Source of the DNA: Paraprevotella xylaniphila YIT 11841
GTDB lineage: Bacteria > Bacteroidota > Bacteroidia > Bacteroidales > Bacteroidaceae
Direction of reading: 5' to 3'
Assembly: GCF_000205165.1 (NCBI RefSeq)
Contig: NZ_GL883827.1
Coordinates: 124,077 to 188,076, forward strand
Length of the DNA stretch: 64,000 nucleotides
Both the position numbers and the translations under genes were made by a program. Every line of letters begins with the position of its first letter. Position 1 is the first letter of the stretch. Positions 27,034 through 36,284 of this stretch are shown here, in pieces. The notes under the pieces were generated by a model. It was not told the DNA's origin. It saw only the letters and a program-made list of their open reading frames with translations, and searched no databases.

Positions 27034-27954
27034 TAATATTATGAGATTAAGAAATATTTATTTGCAAAGATACATCTTAAGATGAAAAAAAGTTTGTACT
27101 TCATCTGCAATAAATAGTATTTTATCGACATATTTTTCACTGACAGCAAAATGCCCAAACGTCAAAGCACCAAACCAGAGCGGACATGATTCGCACAAAC
27201 CCGCGCCCTCCATATTCCGGCACATTTTATGCAATCCCATAGCACCAGAAGCAAAACAAAAAATGGCTTTCCGCAGCCACATCAGGCAACCGAAGATTTG
27301 GACATTTGCTGCAAAAACAGACAATCCGGATACATAATGTAATCATCAACCCCATTTTAGACAAAAAGAAAGTCTCATAAAAAACGCGTTCCAAGTGCTT
27401 TTACACCCCTTTTCAGAAACACTATTTTGCATTTCAGGCTCGTTTTTCACCCGATTACAGCATTTTTAAGAAAAAACGAGGCCAAACTTTTTTCCGTCCT
27501 CAGCAAGAAACACTTTTTTTCTCCGCAGGCCACCGCGCCAACGTCCGCATACCGACGCGCCAACGGGCTGTCCGCAGCATTCGGAAACGGGCATACCCCC
27601 CTTTTTTCCCACAGAACGGAAACGGATATTGTAAAAAACCGGATGACACAATGCCCGGAAAGTGCCGCAAAAGTCTTACGCATCCTTCACCAACGAGCGC
27701 ACGATATTTCCCTCCATGATGCCAAAAGTACCCTCAAACAGCCTTACGACTGACACAAAGGTTCGGGCAAGGCACGCGAGAATCGCGTCTTTCCATACGA
27801 TTACGCCCCTACCCTCAAAAAACGGAATCTTCAAGAGGCAGAAGTGGCAATTTGACAAAAAGACAAAAGAACATAAGAACAACAAACTTCAGGGCTTGAA
27901 AATATGTGCTTATGTCCTTTTGCCTAAAACCAATCTGTATCCAACCGGACTTAC
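27034..27954. other. 921-bp region without a recognisable gene
   Basis: Lies between the second fucosidase and fucP. It contains the fucosidase promoter at the left end and a stem with one bulge at 27437-27483 (GGCTCGTTTTT facing AAAAACGAGGCC). Open frames of 60-108 codons occur on both strands, but they overlap each other, have low-complexity content and match nothing I know. No tRNA or transposase signature is seen. It may be decayed sequence or a fucP 3' region. Confidence 0.6.
27065..27084 (-). promoter_or_regulatory. Promoter of GH29 gene with palindromic operator candidate
   Basis: TATCTTTG on the minus strand (27065-27072) fits the -7 consensus. Directly upstream, within the spacer, is the perfect 12-bp palindrome CATCTTAAGATG (27073-27084), a position where a bound regulator would block or reposition RNA polymerase. 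No good -33 box is visible, which suits an activated promoter. Confidence 0.5.
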
Positions 27955-29271
27955 TTATGCCCACCCCTTCCGGTAAGCCCTGTGTCCATAGATCGTCACG
28001 ACGACAAAGCAAACGAACGGCAGGACAAAAGACAGGTTAACGGCAGGCATGCCCCAAAGCGTGTGCAGGTCGATAATGGCAGCCTGCACCGGCGGCAACA
28101 CCGAACCGCCCAAAATAGCCATAATCAAACCGGCAGCACCGAACTTGGCATCATCCCCCAACCCTTGCAGGGCTATACCGTAAATCGTCGGGAACATGAG
28201 CGACATACAAGCCGAAATGCCTACCAGGCAATACATGCCCCACACATCCTGCAAGAAAATCACTCCTATGGCCAACACCCCGGCCACGACGGCCAACGTA
28301 CGCAACAGGAGCCCCGGATTGAGGTAACGCAGGAGGAACGTACAAATGAAACGGCTCGTACAGAAAATGGCCATCGCTATGATATTATACTTTTGCGACA
28401 AGACCTCGGCAGCCTGTTCTTCCATTCCCGTCTCCATAAACAAGCGCGTACCATATTGGATGATAAAAGTCCAACACATGATTTGCGCCCCCACGTAGAA
28501 AAACTGCGCCAATACGCCCTCACGATAACGCGGCACAGCGAAAATACGCTTCAGAGTGGGAACAAAATCAATATTGTGAGTCTGGTCATTGTTACGTGGC
28601 ATCTTCGTGAAACGGATGAGCAACAATACGCCTAACGTCACCAAGCCTATCATCAAATAAGGAGCTATCAATGTGGACAAATCGGCATCTCGGATGGCAA
28701 CAAAATCGGCATCGGAAAGTTGGGCGCGTTCTGCCGTGTCCATCGGATGCAAACGGTTCTGTATGAAATTCATCGCCACATACATACCCAACAAGGAACC
28801 CATCGGATTGAAAGCCTGCGCCAGATTAAGCCGACGCGTGGCCGTTTCTTCCGCCCCCATGGACAATATATAAGGATTACTACTGGTTTCCAAAAACGAC
28901 AACCCGCAAGTCAGGATAAAATAGGCCAACAGGAAAGGATAGTAATCTCCGGTCAACTTGGCAGGGAAAAACAAAAAAGCCCCTAACGCGTACAAACCCA
29001 ATCCCATCATGACACCAGCCTTATAAGAATACTTACGAATAAATATCGCCGCCGGGAAGGCCATGGCAAAATACCCCCCGTAGAAAGCCACCTGCACGAG
29101 TGCCCCTTCGGTAACGCTCATACGGAAAATCTTGGAAAAGGCCTTCACCATAGGGTTCGTTATATCATTGGCGAACCCCCATAGCGCAAAACAACTCGTA
29201 ATCAAAATAAAAGGGATGAGAGCCGCCCATGTGCCATCACCGACAATCTTTTTCTTTTCGATGCTTTTCAT
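27955..29271 (-). CDS. fucP: L-fucose:proton symporter, FucP type
   Basis: Major facilitator superfamily permease that imports L-fucose with protons across the inner membrane. Its 438 residues give about 12 hydrophobic spans. Conserved blocks include FALWGFANDITNPMVKAF near the first span, FYGGYFAMAFPAA, and LSFLETSSNPYI in span 4, all typical of the FucP subfamily. It is the last gene of the fuc operon, 35 bases after the mutarotase gene. Its position with fucI, fucA and fucK makes fucose much the likeliest substrate. Confidence 0.93.
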   Translation of the reverse strand: MKSIEKKKIVGDGTWAALIPFILITSCFALWGFANDITNPMVKAFSKIFRMSVTEGALVQVAFYGGYFAMAFPAAIFIRKYSYKAGVMMGLGLYALGAFLFFPAKLTGDYYPFLLAYFILTCGLSFLETSSNPYILSMGAEETATRRLNLAQAFNPMGSLLGMYVAMNFIQNRLHPMDTAERAQLSDADFVAIRDADLSTLIAPYLMIGLVTLGVLLLIRFTKMPRNNDQTHNIDFVPTLKRIFAVPRYREGVLAQFFYVGAQIMCWTFIIQYGTRLFMETGMEEQAAEVLSQKYNIIAMAIFCTSRFICTFLLRYLNPGLLLRTLAVVAGVLAIGVIFLQDVWGMYCLVGISACMSLMFPTIYGIALQGLGDDAKFGAAGLIMAILGGSVLPPVQAAIIDLHTLWGMPAVNLSFVLPFVCFVVVTIYGHRAYRKGWA

Positions 29272-29306
29272 GTCTTGTTTTTATTAGCTTTGTCTATTAC
29301 TGTTTT

Positions 29307-29684
29307 CTATTCATAAAGGTAAAACATCCTCTCCATCGGCTTCCACTTTTCCGCAGAAGAGGCACCCGGATCAGCTTGTTGGAATACGGACATATAGTCT
29401 TCCCATTCTTGTTGGCGTGGCAGTGTGGCCAGTTTGGCCATGGCCTCATCCCAATCGAAATCCAACGGGGTCTCCACAATCATGAAGAGCTTAGTGCCCA
29501 AGATGTAGATTTCCATCTCCAAAATACCCACCTCGCGGATGCCCTGCCGGATTTCCGGCCAAGCTTCCTCACGACTATGGCGCCGACGATACTCGGCAAC
29601 CAATTCGGGATTGTCCCGCAACTCCAATGTTTGACAATAACGCTTAACCGGTGCGTTATATTGCTTTACTTGATAACCTTTCAT
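29307..29684 (-). CDS. L-fucose mutarotase, RhaM fold
   Basis: Small enzyme that speeds interconversion of alpha and beta anomers of the imported sugar. The 125-residue sequence belongs to the L-rhamnose mutarotase family rather than FucU. It has the EYRRRHSREEAWPEI block with the catalytic-type His, and the C-terminal LYE. In this operon the natural substrate should be L-fucose; the assignment is from context. It starts 7 bases after fucK. Confidence 0.82.
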   Translation of the reverse strand: MKGYQVKQYNAPVKRYCQTLELRDNPELVAEYRRRHSREEAWPEIRQGIREVGILEMEIYILGTKLFMIVETPLDFDWDEAMAKLATLPRQQEWEDYMSVFQQADPGASSAEKWKPMERMFYLYE

Positions 29685-29691
29685 GTTTTTT

Positions 29692-31080
29692 TTAGATTAT
29701 AATGTGAATTTCGTTCTTGTTCTTGATTTTTCCGCACGCTTCGACCTGTACCAACAGGTTGCCGATAGCCGTAGCCTCTACAGGACCGGACAATACAGGA
29801 ATACCCGTAGCCTCTTCCGTCAGGCGGTTGAGCAAATGATTGCGGCATCCGCCGCCGATGACATGCAGGCACTCCACCGGCCGGGACAACAAGGCGTTCA
29901 TTTGTTGTATCCCCATCCGGTAACGCTCAGCCAACGACTGCAACACACAACGCACATATTCACCTTGCGTGACCGGTACTTTCGTTCCCCGGGCTCGGCA
30001 ATAGTCCGCAATAGCCTTTTCCATATCAGCCGGATGCTTGAAATCCGGTGCATCGACATCTATGGACGATACGTCTTCTACTTGTTCCGCCCCAGCTATC
30101 AGGAAATCATAGTCGGCACGCCATCCCCGGGCTTCCCATTGACGGACGAGGCACTGCAATATCCACAAGCCCGTGATGTTTTGCAGGAAACGGATACGGC
30201 CACCCACTCCGCCTTCGTTGGTAAACCCTGCACGGCGGGCTTCTTCGGTCAACACAGGCTCATCCAAGGCGACACCTAGCAACGACCACGTGCCGGAACT
30301 GAGAAAAGCACTGACCGCCTCCTTTCCCTTGCGGAAAGGAACGGCATGCACGGCACTGGCCGTATCGTGAGAACCTACGGCCACCACCTTGACTCCCGGG
30401 GACAGGCCGACCTCGGCAGCGACTTCCGGGCACAACGTCCCACGGACAGTTCCCGGCTCCAATAACTCGCCGAACAAATGTTCCGGCAAACCCAGTTCGC
30501 GTATCAGCGGCATGTTCCATGTGCGTCTACGCGCATCCAGAAGTTCGGATGTCGATGCGATACAATATTCATTGCCGGGTACGCCAGTCAGATAATAGGC
30601 AAACAAATCGGGCATGAAAAGCAAGTGGCGGGCTTCGCGCAACCAAGCTTCATTCTCTTTTTTCCGGGCATAGAGTTGGAACATCGTATTGATGGGCATC
30701 ACCTGTATGCCGGTTTCGGCGTAATGTGCCGCCTCGTCTATACGGGCGAACATTTCCTCCGGCGTGTCGGCCGTGGAAGCGTCTCGGTAACAAAGGGGAT
30801 TCCCCATCAGATTGCCAGCCTTATCCACTAGCCCATAGTCCACGCCCCACGTGTCGATACCGATGCTTTCCACGTCGGCATACTTGGCTGCGGCACGGCG
30901 CAGCCCCTCTTTCATCTCCTCGAACAAGGCTAGGAAATCCCAGTACACATGCCCCCCCAACCGTACTTGCCGGTTGGGGAAGCGATGCAATTCGTCCAAT
31001 TCCAACTGCCTGCCGACTACGTGCCCGGCTATCACCCGCCCGCTTCCGGCTCCGAAATCCACAGCCAAGAACGTACTCAT
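29692..31080 (-). CDS. fucK: L-fuculokinase, rhamnulokinase-like FGGY kinase
   Basis: Phosphorylates L-fuculose to L-fuculose 1-phosphate with ATP. The 462-residue sequence is of the RhaB branch of the FGGY family: VDFGAGSGRVIAGHV at the N-terminus, then ESIGIDTWGVDYGLVD with the catalytic Asp. GSHDTASAVHAVP and VIGGGCRNHLLNRLT form the second ATP-binding lobe. The start overlaps the fucA stop as ATGA (31077-31080). Rhamnulose is possible as a substrate by family, but the neighbours isomerise and cleave fucose intermediates. Confidence 0.88.
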   Translation of the reverse strand: MSTFLAVDFGAGSGRVIAGHVVGRQLELDELHRFPNRQVRLGGHVYWDFLALFEEMKEGLRRAAAKYADVESIGIDTWGVDYGLVDKAGNLMGNPLCYRDASTADTPEEMFARIDEAAHYAETGIQVMPINTMFQLYARKKENEAWLREARHLLFMPDLFAYYLTGVPGNEYCIASTSELLDARRRTWNMPLIRELGLPEHLFGELLEPGTVRGTLCPEVAAEVGLSPGVKVVAVGSHDTASAVHAVPFRKGKEAVSAFLSSGTWSLLGVALDEPVLTEEARRAGFTNEGGVGGRIRFLQNITGLWILQCLVRQWEARGWRADYDFLIAGAEQVEDVSSIDVDAPDFKHPADMEKAIADYCRARGTKVPVTQGEYVRCVLQSLAERYRMGIQQMNALLSRPVECLHVIGGGCRNHLLNRLTEEATGIPVLSGPVEATAIGNLLVQVEACGKIKNKNEIHIII

Positions 31081-31712
31081 GGTTTCTTACCCAATATGTA
31101 AGTTTCCAAATCGTCTATTTCTTCCTGCGAAAGGACTTCATAACGGCCTCCCGAGAGCACGATGATGCGGCAGGCCATCTCGAAGAACATGGCACGCTCG
31201 AAAGCCTGGTCGAAATCCTTCCCGCACACCACCTGCCCATGCTTGCGCAGCAAACAGGAATTATGGTCTTTCAGAGCTGCCTTCACCTGCTCCGCCAACT
31301 CAGGAGAACCGGGACGGAAATAGGGAATCACGGGAATCACGCTCCCCACATGACAAGGCACCTCAGCCGTCACATTGAAGTTTCGGGGTATCTCCTTCAT
31401 ACAAGCCACCGCCGTGGCGTAAGGCGACTGGAAGTGGAGCACGACATCCACGTCGGGACGTTCTCGCAGGATCCCGAGATGGAATCCGCTCTCCATCGAG
31501 GGCTTCACCCCGTTCAAGACTTCCCCATCGGCCACGCGGCATACGGCTATTTTCTCTTTTGTCAAAGAGGGCACCCAGGAACCTGTACCGGACACCAAAG
31601 CCTCCTCTCCGATGCGCCAGGACAGATTGCCACTGCTGCAAACGGTCAAACCGGCATCCCCCACACGGTGAGCCTGAGCTATGAATTTTTCTATTTGTTC
31701 TGCGGTAATCAT
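31077..31712 (-). CDS. fucA: L-fuculose-1-phosphate aldolase, class II
   Basis: Zinc-dependent aldolase that splits L-fuculose 1-phosphate into DHAP and L-lactaldehyde. The 211-residue chain is a class II aldolase/adducin domain: CSSGNLSWR near the N-terminus binds phosphate, and Glu74 in PSMESGFH is the catalytic acid. The metal ligands align with E. coli as His93 and His158, but the middle ligand His94 of E. coli is Gln95 here (LHFQSPYAT). This may be a normal variant in the order. It overlaps fucK by four bases and follows fucI after 132 bases that hold a hairpin. Confidence 0.9.
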   Translation of the reverse strand: MITAEQIEKFIAQAHRVGDAGLTVCSSGNLSWRIGEEALVSGTGSWVPSLTKEKIAVCRVADGEVLNGVKPSMESGFHLGILRERPDVDVVLHFQSPYATAVACMKEIPRNFNVTAEVPCHVGSVIPVIPYFRPGSPELAEQVKAALKDHNSCLLRKHGQVVCGKDFDQAFERAMFFEMACRIIVLSGGRYEVLSQEEIDDLETYILGKKP

Positions 31713-31769
31713 ATTCTTTTCAGTTTTTCAAAGCCATTAATACATTAATATGAAAAATAGACGGCAAGG

Positions 31770-31804
31770 CCGGACAAGGAAACTTTCACAAGTTTCCTGT
31801 CCGG
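31770..31804 (-). other. Intercistronic hairpin between fucI and fucA
   Basis: Arms 31770-31785 and 31790-31804 pair over 15 positions with one bulged base and a 4-base loop. No T run follows on the minus strand, so it is not a clear terminator. Such stems often stabilise the upstream message or cause partial termination, so fucI may be expressed more strongly than the later genes. Confidence 0.6.
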
Positions 31805-31844
31805 ACATCCCGCCAACTTTCAAACACTAAACATTATTCACTTA

Positions 31845-33617
31845 TCATTTATAAATAGGACCATATACCTGACATGCCCGATAATCAGCCCCTTCTTTGT
31901 CCATGCCGAACGCATTCCACGCCGCCGGACGGAAAATCTTGTCTTCCTCCACATTGTGCATGCAGACGGGAATGCGGAGCATCGAAGCCAACGTGATCAA
32001 ATCTTGCCCGATGTGACCGTAACTGATGGCTCCATGGTTGGCTCCCCAGTTGTTCATCACGGAATAGACATCACGGAAAGCCGGTTTGTCGCACAAACGG
32101 GGCACGAACCAAGTCGTAGGCCAAGTGGGGTCGGTACGCTTGTTGAGCACTTCATGGATTTCCGAATCCACATCGGCCGTCCATCCTTCAGCAATCTGAA
32201 GCACAGGGCCTAATCCTTTCACTAAGTTCAGTCGCGACATGGTAACAGGCATTCCTCCTTTCGACAAAAAATTGCTAGAGAAACCGCCTCCACGGAAATA
32301 ATCACGGTCGGCCGGCAACCAGTTAGTGGCCTTCAGGCAAGCCTCAGCGTCTTTTTCCGTCATCTCCCAACAAGGTTTCATGCAGGGTTTGCCTGCCGCA
32401 TCGGTACTTTCACCCGTGGCATCCAACGTGGTGGCACCCGAGTTAATCAAATGAATCATGCCCCCCGCTGCCAGACCGGTCAGTTCTTTTCCCGTCACAC
32501 GTTTCACGGCTTCGGGACTCCAATATGTACGCACATCACTGAACATCTGCCCGCAACCGGTCAGCAGGTTGCCGAACAACATGGCCACTGCGTTGCAGGA
32601 GTCGTTTTCAGTAGCCAACACGTATGCCTTGCGGATACCGTTCCAGTCGAACGTGCTGCACATCAAAGCTTCCGTGAAATCCCCATTGGGCTTCCAGTCC
32701 GTCCACTGACGCTGTCCTTGGAAACCTGCAGCAATGGCATTATGCCCGATGGCCTCTTCCTTGAAGCCCATCTCACGAAGCCGGGGATTACCCTGCATCA
32801 GATCACGGACGATAAGGGTCATTTTCACGACAAATTCCCAATCAGCATCTTTCTGTTCCCGGGTTTTCTGCCGTTCGGGACGGTTTTTATCCCAACCTTC
32901 TTTCGACTTGCAATACTGCTCCGTCCATGCCATAGCTTTATCATATTCTTCGTGGTCATATATTCCCTCTTCCATGCGACGCAGGATTTCGGTCTCGTCC
33001 ACACTTTCATTGCGCATGCCCAAATATTCCTGAAAGAAATTCTGGTCCACGATACTGCCTGCAATACCCATGCACTGGCTGCCGATGGACAAATAGCTTT
33101 GCCCGCGCATCTGGGCCACAGCCACGGCTGCACGCGCCCAACGCAATATCTTTTCGGCCACGTCGGCCGGAATGGAATTGTCATCCAAATCTTGCACGTC
33201 ATGCCCATAGATGCCGAAAGCGGGCAATCCTTTTTGAGCGTGCCCGGCCAATACGGCAGCCAAATATACGGCTCCCGGACGCTCGGTCCCGTTAAAGCCC
33301 CATACGGCTTTCGGCCAATAAGGATTCATGTCCATCGTCTCCGAGCCATAACACCAACAGGAAGTTACGGTAATCGTAGCCCCTACCCCCTCGCGCTCGA
33401 ATTTCCCGGCACAGGCCGCACTCTCGCCTACGCGCCCTATTGTGCCGTCGGCAATCACGCATTCCACCGGCGTACCGTCGCTATACTTCACGTGCGAAGA
33501 AATCAAATCTGCGACAGCCCGAGCCAAACTCATGGTCTTGTCTTCCAAACTTTCGCGGACACCGCCCTGCCGACCGTCGATGGTCGGACGAATACCAATC
33601 TTAGGATACTTGTTCAT
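31845..33617 (-). CDS. fucI: L-fucose isomerase
   Basis: Manganese-dependent isomerase turning L-fucose into L-fuculose, the first intracellular step of the pathway. The 590-residue sequence matches the family along its whole length: N-terminal [18 protein letters not shown], then [28 protein letters not shown] and the C-terminal [17 protein letters not shown], which carries a metal-site His. It is first in the operon; its promoter lies in the region shared with the AraC gene. Confidence 0.97.
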   Translation of the reverse strand: MNKYPKIGIRPTIDGRQGGVRESLEDKTMSLARAVADLISSHVKYSDGTPVECVIADGTIGRVGESAACAGKFEREGVGATITVTSCWCYGSETMDMNPYWPKAVWGFNGTERPGAVYLAAVLAGHAQKGLPAFGIYGHDVQDLDDNSIPADVAEKILRWARAAVAVAQMRGQSYLSIGSQCMGIAGSIVDQNFFQEYLGMRNESVDETEILRRMEEGIYDHEEYDKAMAWTEQYCKSKEGWDKNRPERQKTREQKDADWEFVVKMTLIVRDLMQGNPRLREMGFKEEAIGHNAIAAGFQGQRQWTDWKPNGDFTEALMCSTFDWNGIRKAYVLATENDSCNAVAMLFGNLLTGCGQMFSDVRTYWSPEAVKRVTGKELTGLAAGGMIHLINSGATTLDATGESTDAAGKPCMKPCWEMTEKDAEACLKATNWLPADRDYFRGGGFSSNFLSKGGMPVTMSRLNLVKGLGPVLQIAEGWTADVDSEIHEVLNKRTDPTWPTTWFVPRLCDKPAFRDVYSVMNNWGANHGAISYGHIGQDLITLASMLRIPVCMHNVEEDKIFRPAAWNAFGMDKEGADYRACQVYGPIYK

Positions 33618-33678
33618 AATATTAAAGGTAGTTTTTGAATAATCATATTGCGGAAAACACTCTCTTGTTCATCCGATG

Positions 33679-33710
33679 CAAAATTAGTGATTCCATTTCC
33701 GGGAAAATGG
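33679..33710 (-). promoter_or_regulatory. Promoter of the fuc operon
   Basis: The minus strand has TAATTTTG (33679-33686) at -7 and TTTT (33704-33707) near -33. An inverted repeat with 6-bp arms, CCATTT (33693-33698) and AAATGG (33705-33710), overlaps the -33 box and is a candidate regulator site. The AraC-family gene is divergent, 136 bases away. Confidence 0.5.
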
Positions 33711-33785
33711 TACTAAGCCGTCAAAGAATAGGATTATATCGACTTCTTATCTTTCCCAACGAAGAAAAAACATCGTGCAAGCCTC

Positions 33786-33814
33786 TTTGGTCAAAAGCTT
33801 TTTCATTATCTTTG
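33786..33814 (+). promoter_or_regulatory. Promoter of the AraC-family gene
   Basis: TTTG (33786-33789), a 17-base spacer and TATCTTTG (33807-33814). The -7 box is an exact match; the spacer is a little short. The start codon follows at 33843. Confidence 0.5.
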
Positions 33815-33842
33815 CCTCCGTAAAAGCCGAAATACAAAATCT

Positions 33843-34706
33843 ATGAACAACGACATCGACCAAATGCACTTCCTCGTGCTTCATATCGGAGAAGCTTGTT
33901 GCAGAGAGAATTGGAACTACAAAAACATCTGTAGTCCGTTCACCCGAATATATTACGTAACGAAAGGCTACGCACAAATCGAGTTACCCGACAAAAAACA
34001 AGATTTGCACCCCGGATTTATGTATATTATTCCGGCCTTTACCACACACAGTTACGTTTGCCATGGAGAGTTTTGCCATTATTATATCCACATCTATAAT
34101 GAATCCGACCACGATATTCTGGAAGACTGGGAACTCCCGACAGAAATCCGGACGGCAAATGAAATGCTTTCCTACATCCGGAAATTGAATAAACTGTGCC
34201 CGGGATTGGAACTTACGCAAACCGATCCGCAATATTATGACAATAGTCCGGCACTTACCCGCAATATCCTGAAGAACAAACAGCGGGAACTGTATGCACG
34301 GGTGGAATCCCGCGGCATCATCTACCAATTATTGGCAGAATTCCTGCATCAGGCACAACCGAAAAAATACGTAGCCGACGAACGTATCACCCGGGTTTTG
34401 GCTTATATACGCACGCATCTGAATGCCAAACCGGACATTGAAGCTTTGGCTACTCTATCCTGCCTGTCCAAAGACCACCTGATCAGAATCTTCAAACGGG
34501 AAATGAGAATGACACCTTTATGCTATATCAACAAGAAAAGAATGGAGAAAGCACAACTTCGCCTAGTGACGGAGTTGACTCCAATTAAGGAAATAGCTTA
34601 CCAACTGGGCTTTGAAGACCAAGCTTATTTCAACCGTATCTTCAAAAAAACGACGGGACTGACTCCGATGAATTACCGTAAAGCTTATCATAACCAAACA
34701 TTATAA
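33843..34706 (+). CDS. AraC-family transcriptional regulator, probably of fucose genes
   Basis: The 287-residue protein has an N-terminal cupin-like sensing domain (about 1-150; YYVTKGYAQIELP, GFMYIIPAFTTHSY) and a C-terminal double helix-turn-helix domain (about 180-283) with DIEALATLSCLSKDHLIRIF and IKEIAYQLGFEDQAYFNRIF. It is divergent from fucI, so it probably responds to L-fucose or a metabolite and controls the operon; many AraC proteins also control themselves from such shared regions. The inducer and the sign of control are not visible. Confidence 0.88.
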   Translation: MNNDIDQMHFLVLHIGEACCRENWNYKNICSPFTRIYYVTKGYAQIELPDKKQDLHPGFMYIIPAFTTHSYVCHGEFCHYYIHIYNESDHDILEDWELPTEIRTANEMLSYIRKLNKLCPGLELTQTDPQYYDNSPALTRNILKNKQRELYARVESRGIIYQLLAEFLHQAQPKKYVADERITRVLAYIRTHLNAKPDIEALATLSCLSKDHLIRIFKREMRMTPLCYINKKRMEKAQLRLVTELTPIKEIAYQLGFEDQAYFNRIFKKTTGLTPMNYRKAYHNQTL

Positions 34707-34715
34707 GAAACAAAC

Positions 34716-36284
34716 ATGGAAGAACCGACTTCTCTCCCTGCACATTGGACACAAAAGACATGCTGCGCATGGCCCATCCTCCTCGTTTTCTTTTTGGCCC
34801 TTCTCACCAGACTATATTGGATACACGAAAAGGAATACTTATACGGTGATGACCCTACCTCTATCAGCCTTGCTTACAACCTACCAGGGTGGGGGAAGAA
34901 GACATTTGAGGTCGGACAAATCCTTACAGGAAAGGAGCTACGCCAACAATGTTACATCGATGACCGTGGAGGACCGGAAGGCTTGTGGGACGATTTGGCC
35001 GCATTACATCATGACAATAGGGACGGCTCGCATGCCAGCCTCTATTATATGGCACTACGTTGTGCGCTGACGGGAGTGAACACCCCATCGACAGACGTGC
35101 TTATCCGTCGCTGTTGCGGGTTGAACCTTGTGTTTTTCGGCCTGTCTTTCCTGTCCATGGTACTCTTCTTGCGCATGTTATTTCCCGGAAAAACCATGTT
35201 GACGGCTTTCTGCCTGCTATTAGCCTATATGAATCCTGTATCCGTTTCAAATGTCCTACAGGCTCGCGAATACCTCATGGCTGAATGGCTGTTTGCCCTT
35301 TGGGCCTATTGGTGCCTGCGAGCAGCCTCACGCATCCACAACCAACAGACAATTTGGACACCAGGCATTTCCATAGGTGGTCTTGCCATATCAGCCGCCT
35401 TATTGTCATGCGGATACTTCAATGCCTTGTTCTTCGGATTTTCCCTCTTATGCCTTGCAGTATACAGCTACCGTCAACACGCTTACAAGGACTTGGGCTT
35501 TTACCCGGTCCTGGGAATAGCCAGCCTACTCTTATGCGTACTCCTTTATGAAGGTTTCTTCAATTTCCTGCATGATGCCCGCGCAACGGAAGTAGCAGAT
35601 AAAATGCAAGGCAGTGACTGGCTTAGCAATTTGAGACTTACCGTAATAGGATTGGCCTACATCACCGCCTTGCGCATACTCACCCCCGTATGGGGAATAG
35701 CCATTATTCTCTGCTTGGCAACTCTCCTTGTTCGCAAACCGAAACAACCGTTCCATTTCCACCGGTTACCAGGTGCATGGCTATTTGCCTGTGCTATGGC
35801 ATGGGCCGTAGTTATCATGTGGATGGCCAACTGGAAAGCGACTCGGTATATCAGCCCTTCCGTTCCGCTGTGCTTAGTGGCTGTGGCTTACTATCTCGCC
35901 TTGGGCTTGCAGCGCGCCCCCAAAGTCTTGGCCGGCATATTCGTGGCGGCGTTTATCGCTTATGCATGGTGCGAACGCCCCATGGAATACGTGAATCGCA
36001 CCTCGGACAGAGAATGGCCGTCACACGCGAAACGAATCTTGCTTTACGGTCCCGACCATGAAGAAAAGAACACCCTTCTCCTTATAACCCACTTCATCGG
36101 TGACAAGCAAGAAATCGCCATTGTGGAACACGCAACTGACATCCGACATTATGCCACAAAAGAAGACACGACCATCTACGTGTACGGCGCAAAAAACAAC
36201 CCGGACTTACAAGCCGAGCCGGGATATAAAACAGAAAAAGTGTTCGACGATTGGTTGAGCGTCTATACTTTTAACTTTCAATAA
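34716..36284 (+). CDS. Multi-pass membrane protein, GT-C-like, unknown
   Basis: The 522-residue protein has about 9-11 hydrophobic spans between residues 15 and 425, then a soluble C-terminal part of about 95 residues. After the first span, RLYWIHEKEYLYGDDP resembles the acidic first loop of GT-C glycosyltransferases that use lipid-linked sugars, but no clear family signature is present and I do not assign a reaction. It starts 9 bases after the AraC gene, so the two are probably cotranscribed. Its last 14 bases overlap the end of ispF, which runs the other way. Confidence 0.7.
   Translation: MEEPTSLPAHWTQKTCCAWPILLVFFLALLTRLYWIHEKEYLYGDDPTSISLAYNLPGWGKKTFEVGQILTGKELRQQCYIDDRGGPEGLWDDLAALHHDNRDGSHASLYYMALRCALTGVNTPSTDVLIRRCCGLNLVFFGLSFLSMVLFLRMLFPGKTMLTAFCLLLAYMNPVSVSNVLQAREYLMAEWLFALWAYWCLRAASRIHNQQTIWTPGISIGGLAISAALLSCGYFNALFFGFSLLCLAVYSYRQHAYKDLGFYPVLGIASLLLCVLLYEGFFNFLHDARATEVADKMQGSDWLSNLRLTVIGLAYITALRILTPVWGIAIILCLATLLVRKPKQPFHFHRLPGAWLFACAMAWAVVIMWMANWKATRYISPSVPLCLVAVAYYLALGLQRAPKVLAGIFVAAFIAYAWCERPMEYVNRTSDREWPSHAKRILLYGPDHEEKNTLLLITHFIGDKQEIAIVEHATDIRHYATKEDTTIYVYGAKNNPDLQAEPGYKTEKVFDDWLSVYTFNFQ

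Noticed and set aside
27058-27753. Short frames in the long gap of the fucose locus
   Set aside because: They overlap each other on both strands, lack family resemblance, and one covers the fucosidase promoter, so none is called as a gene.
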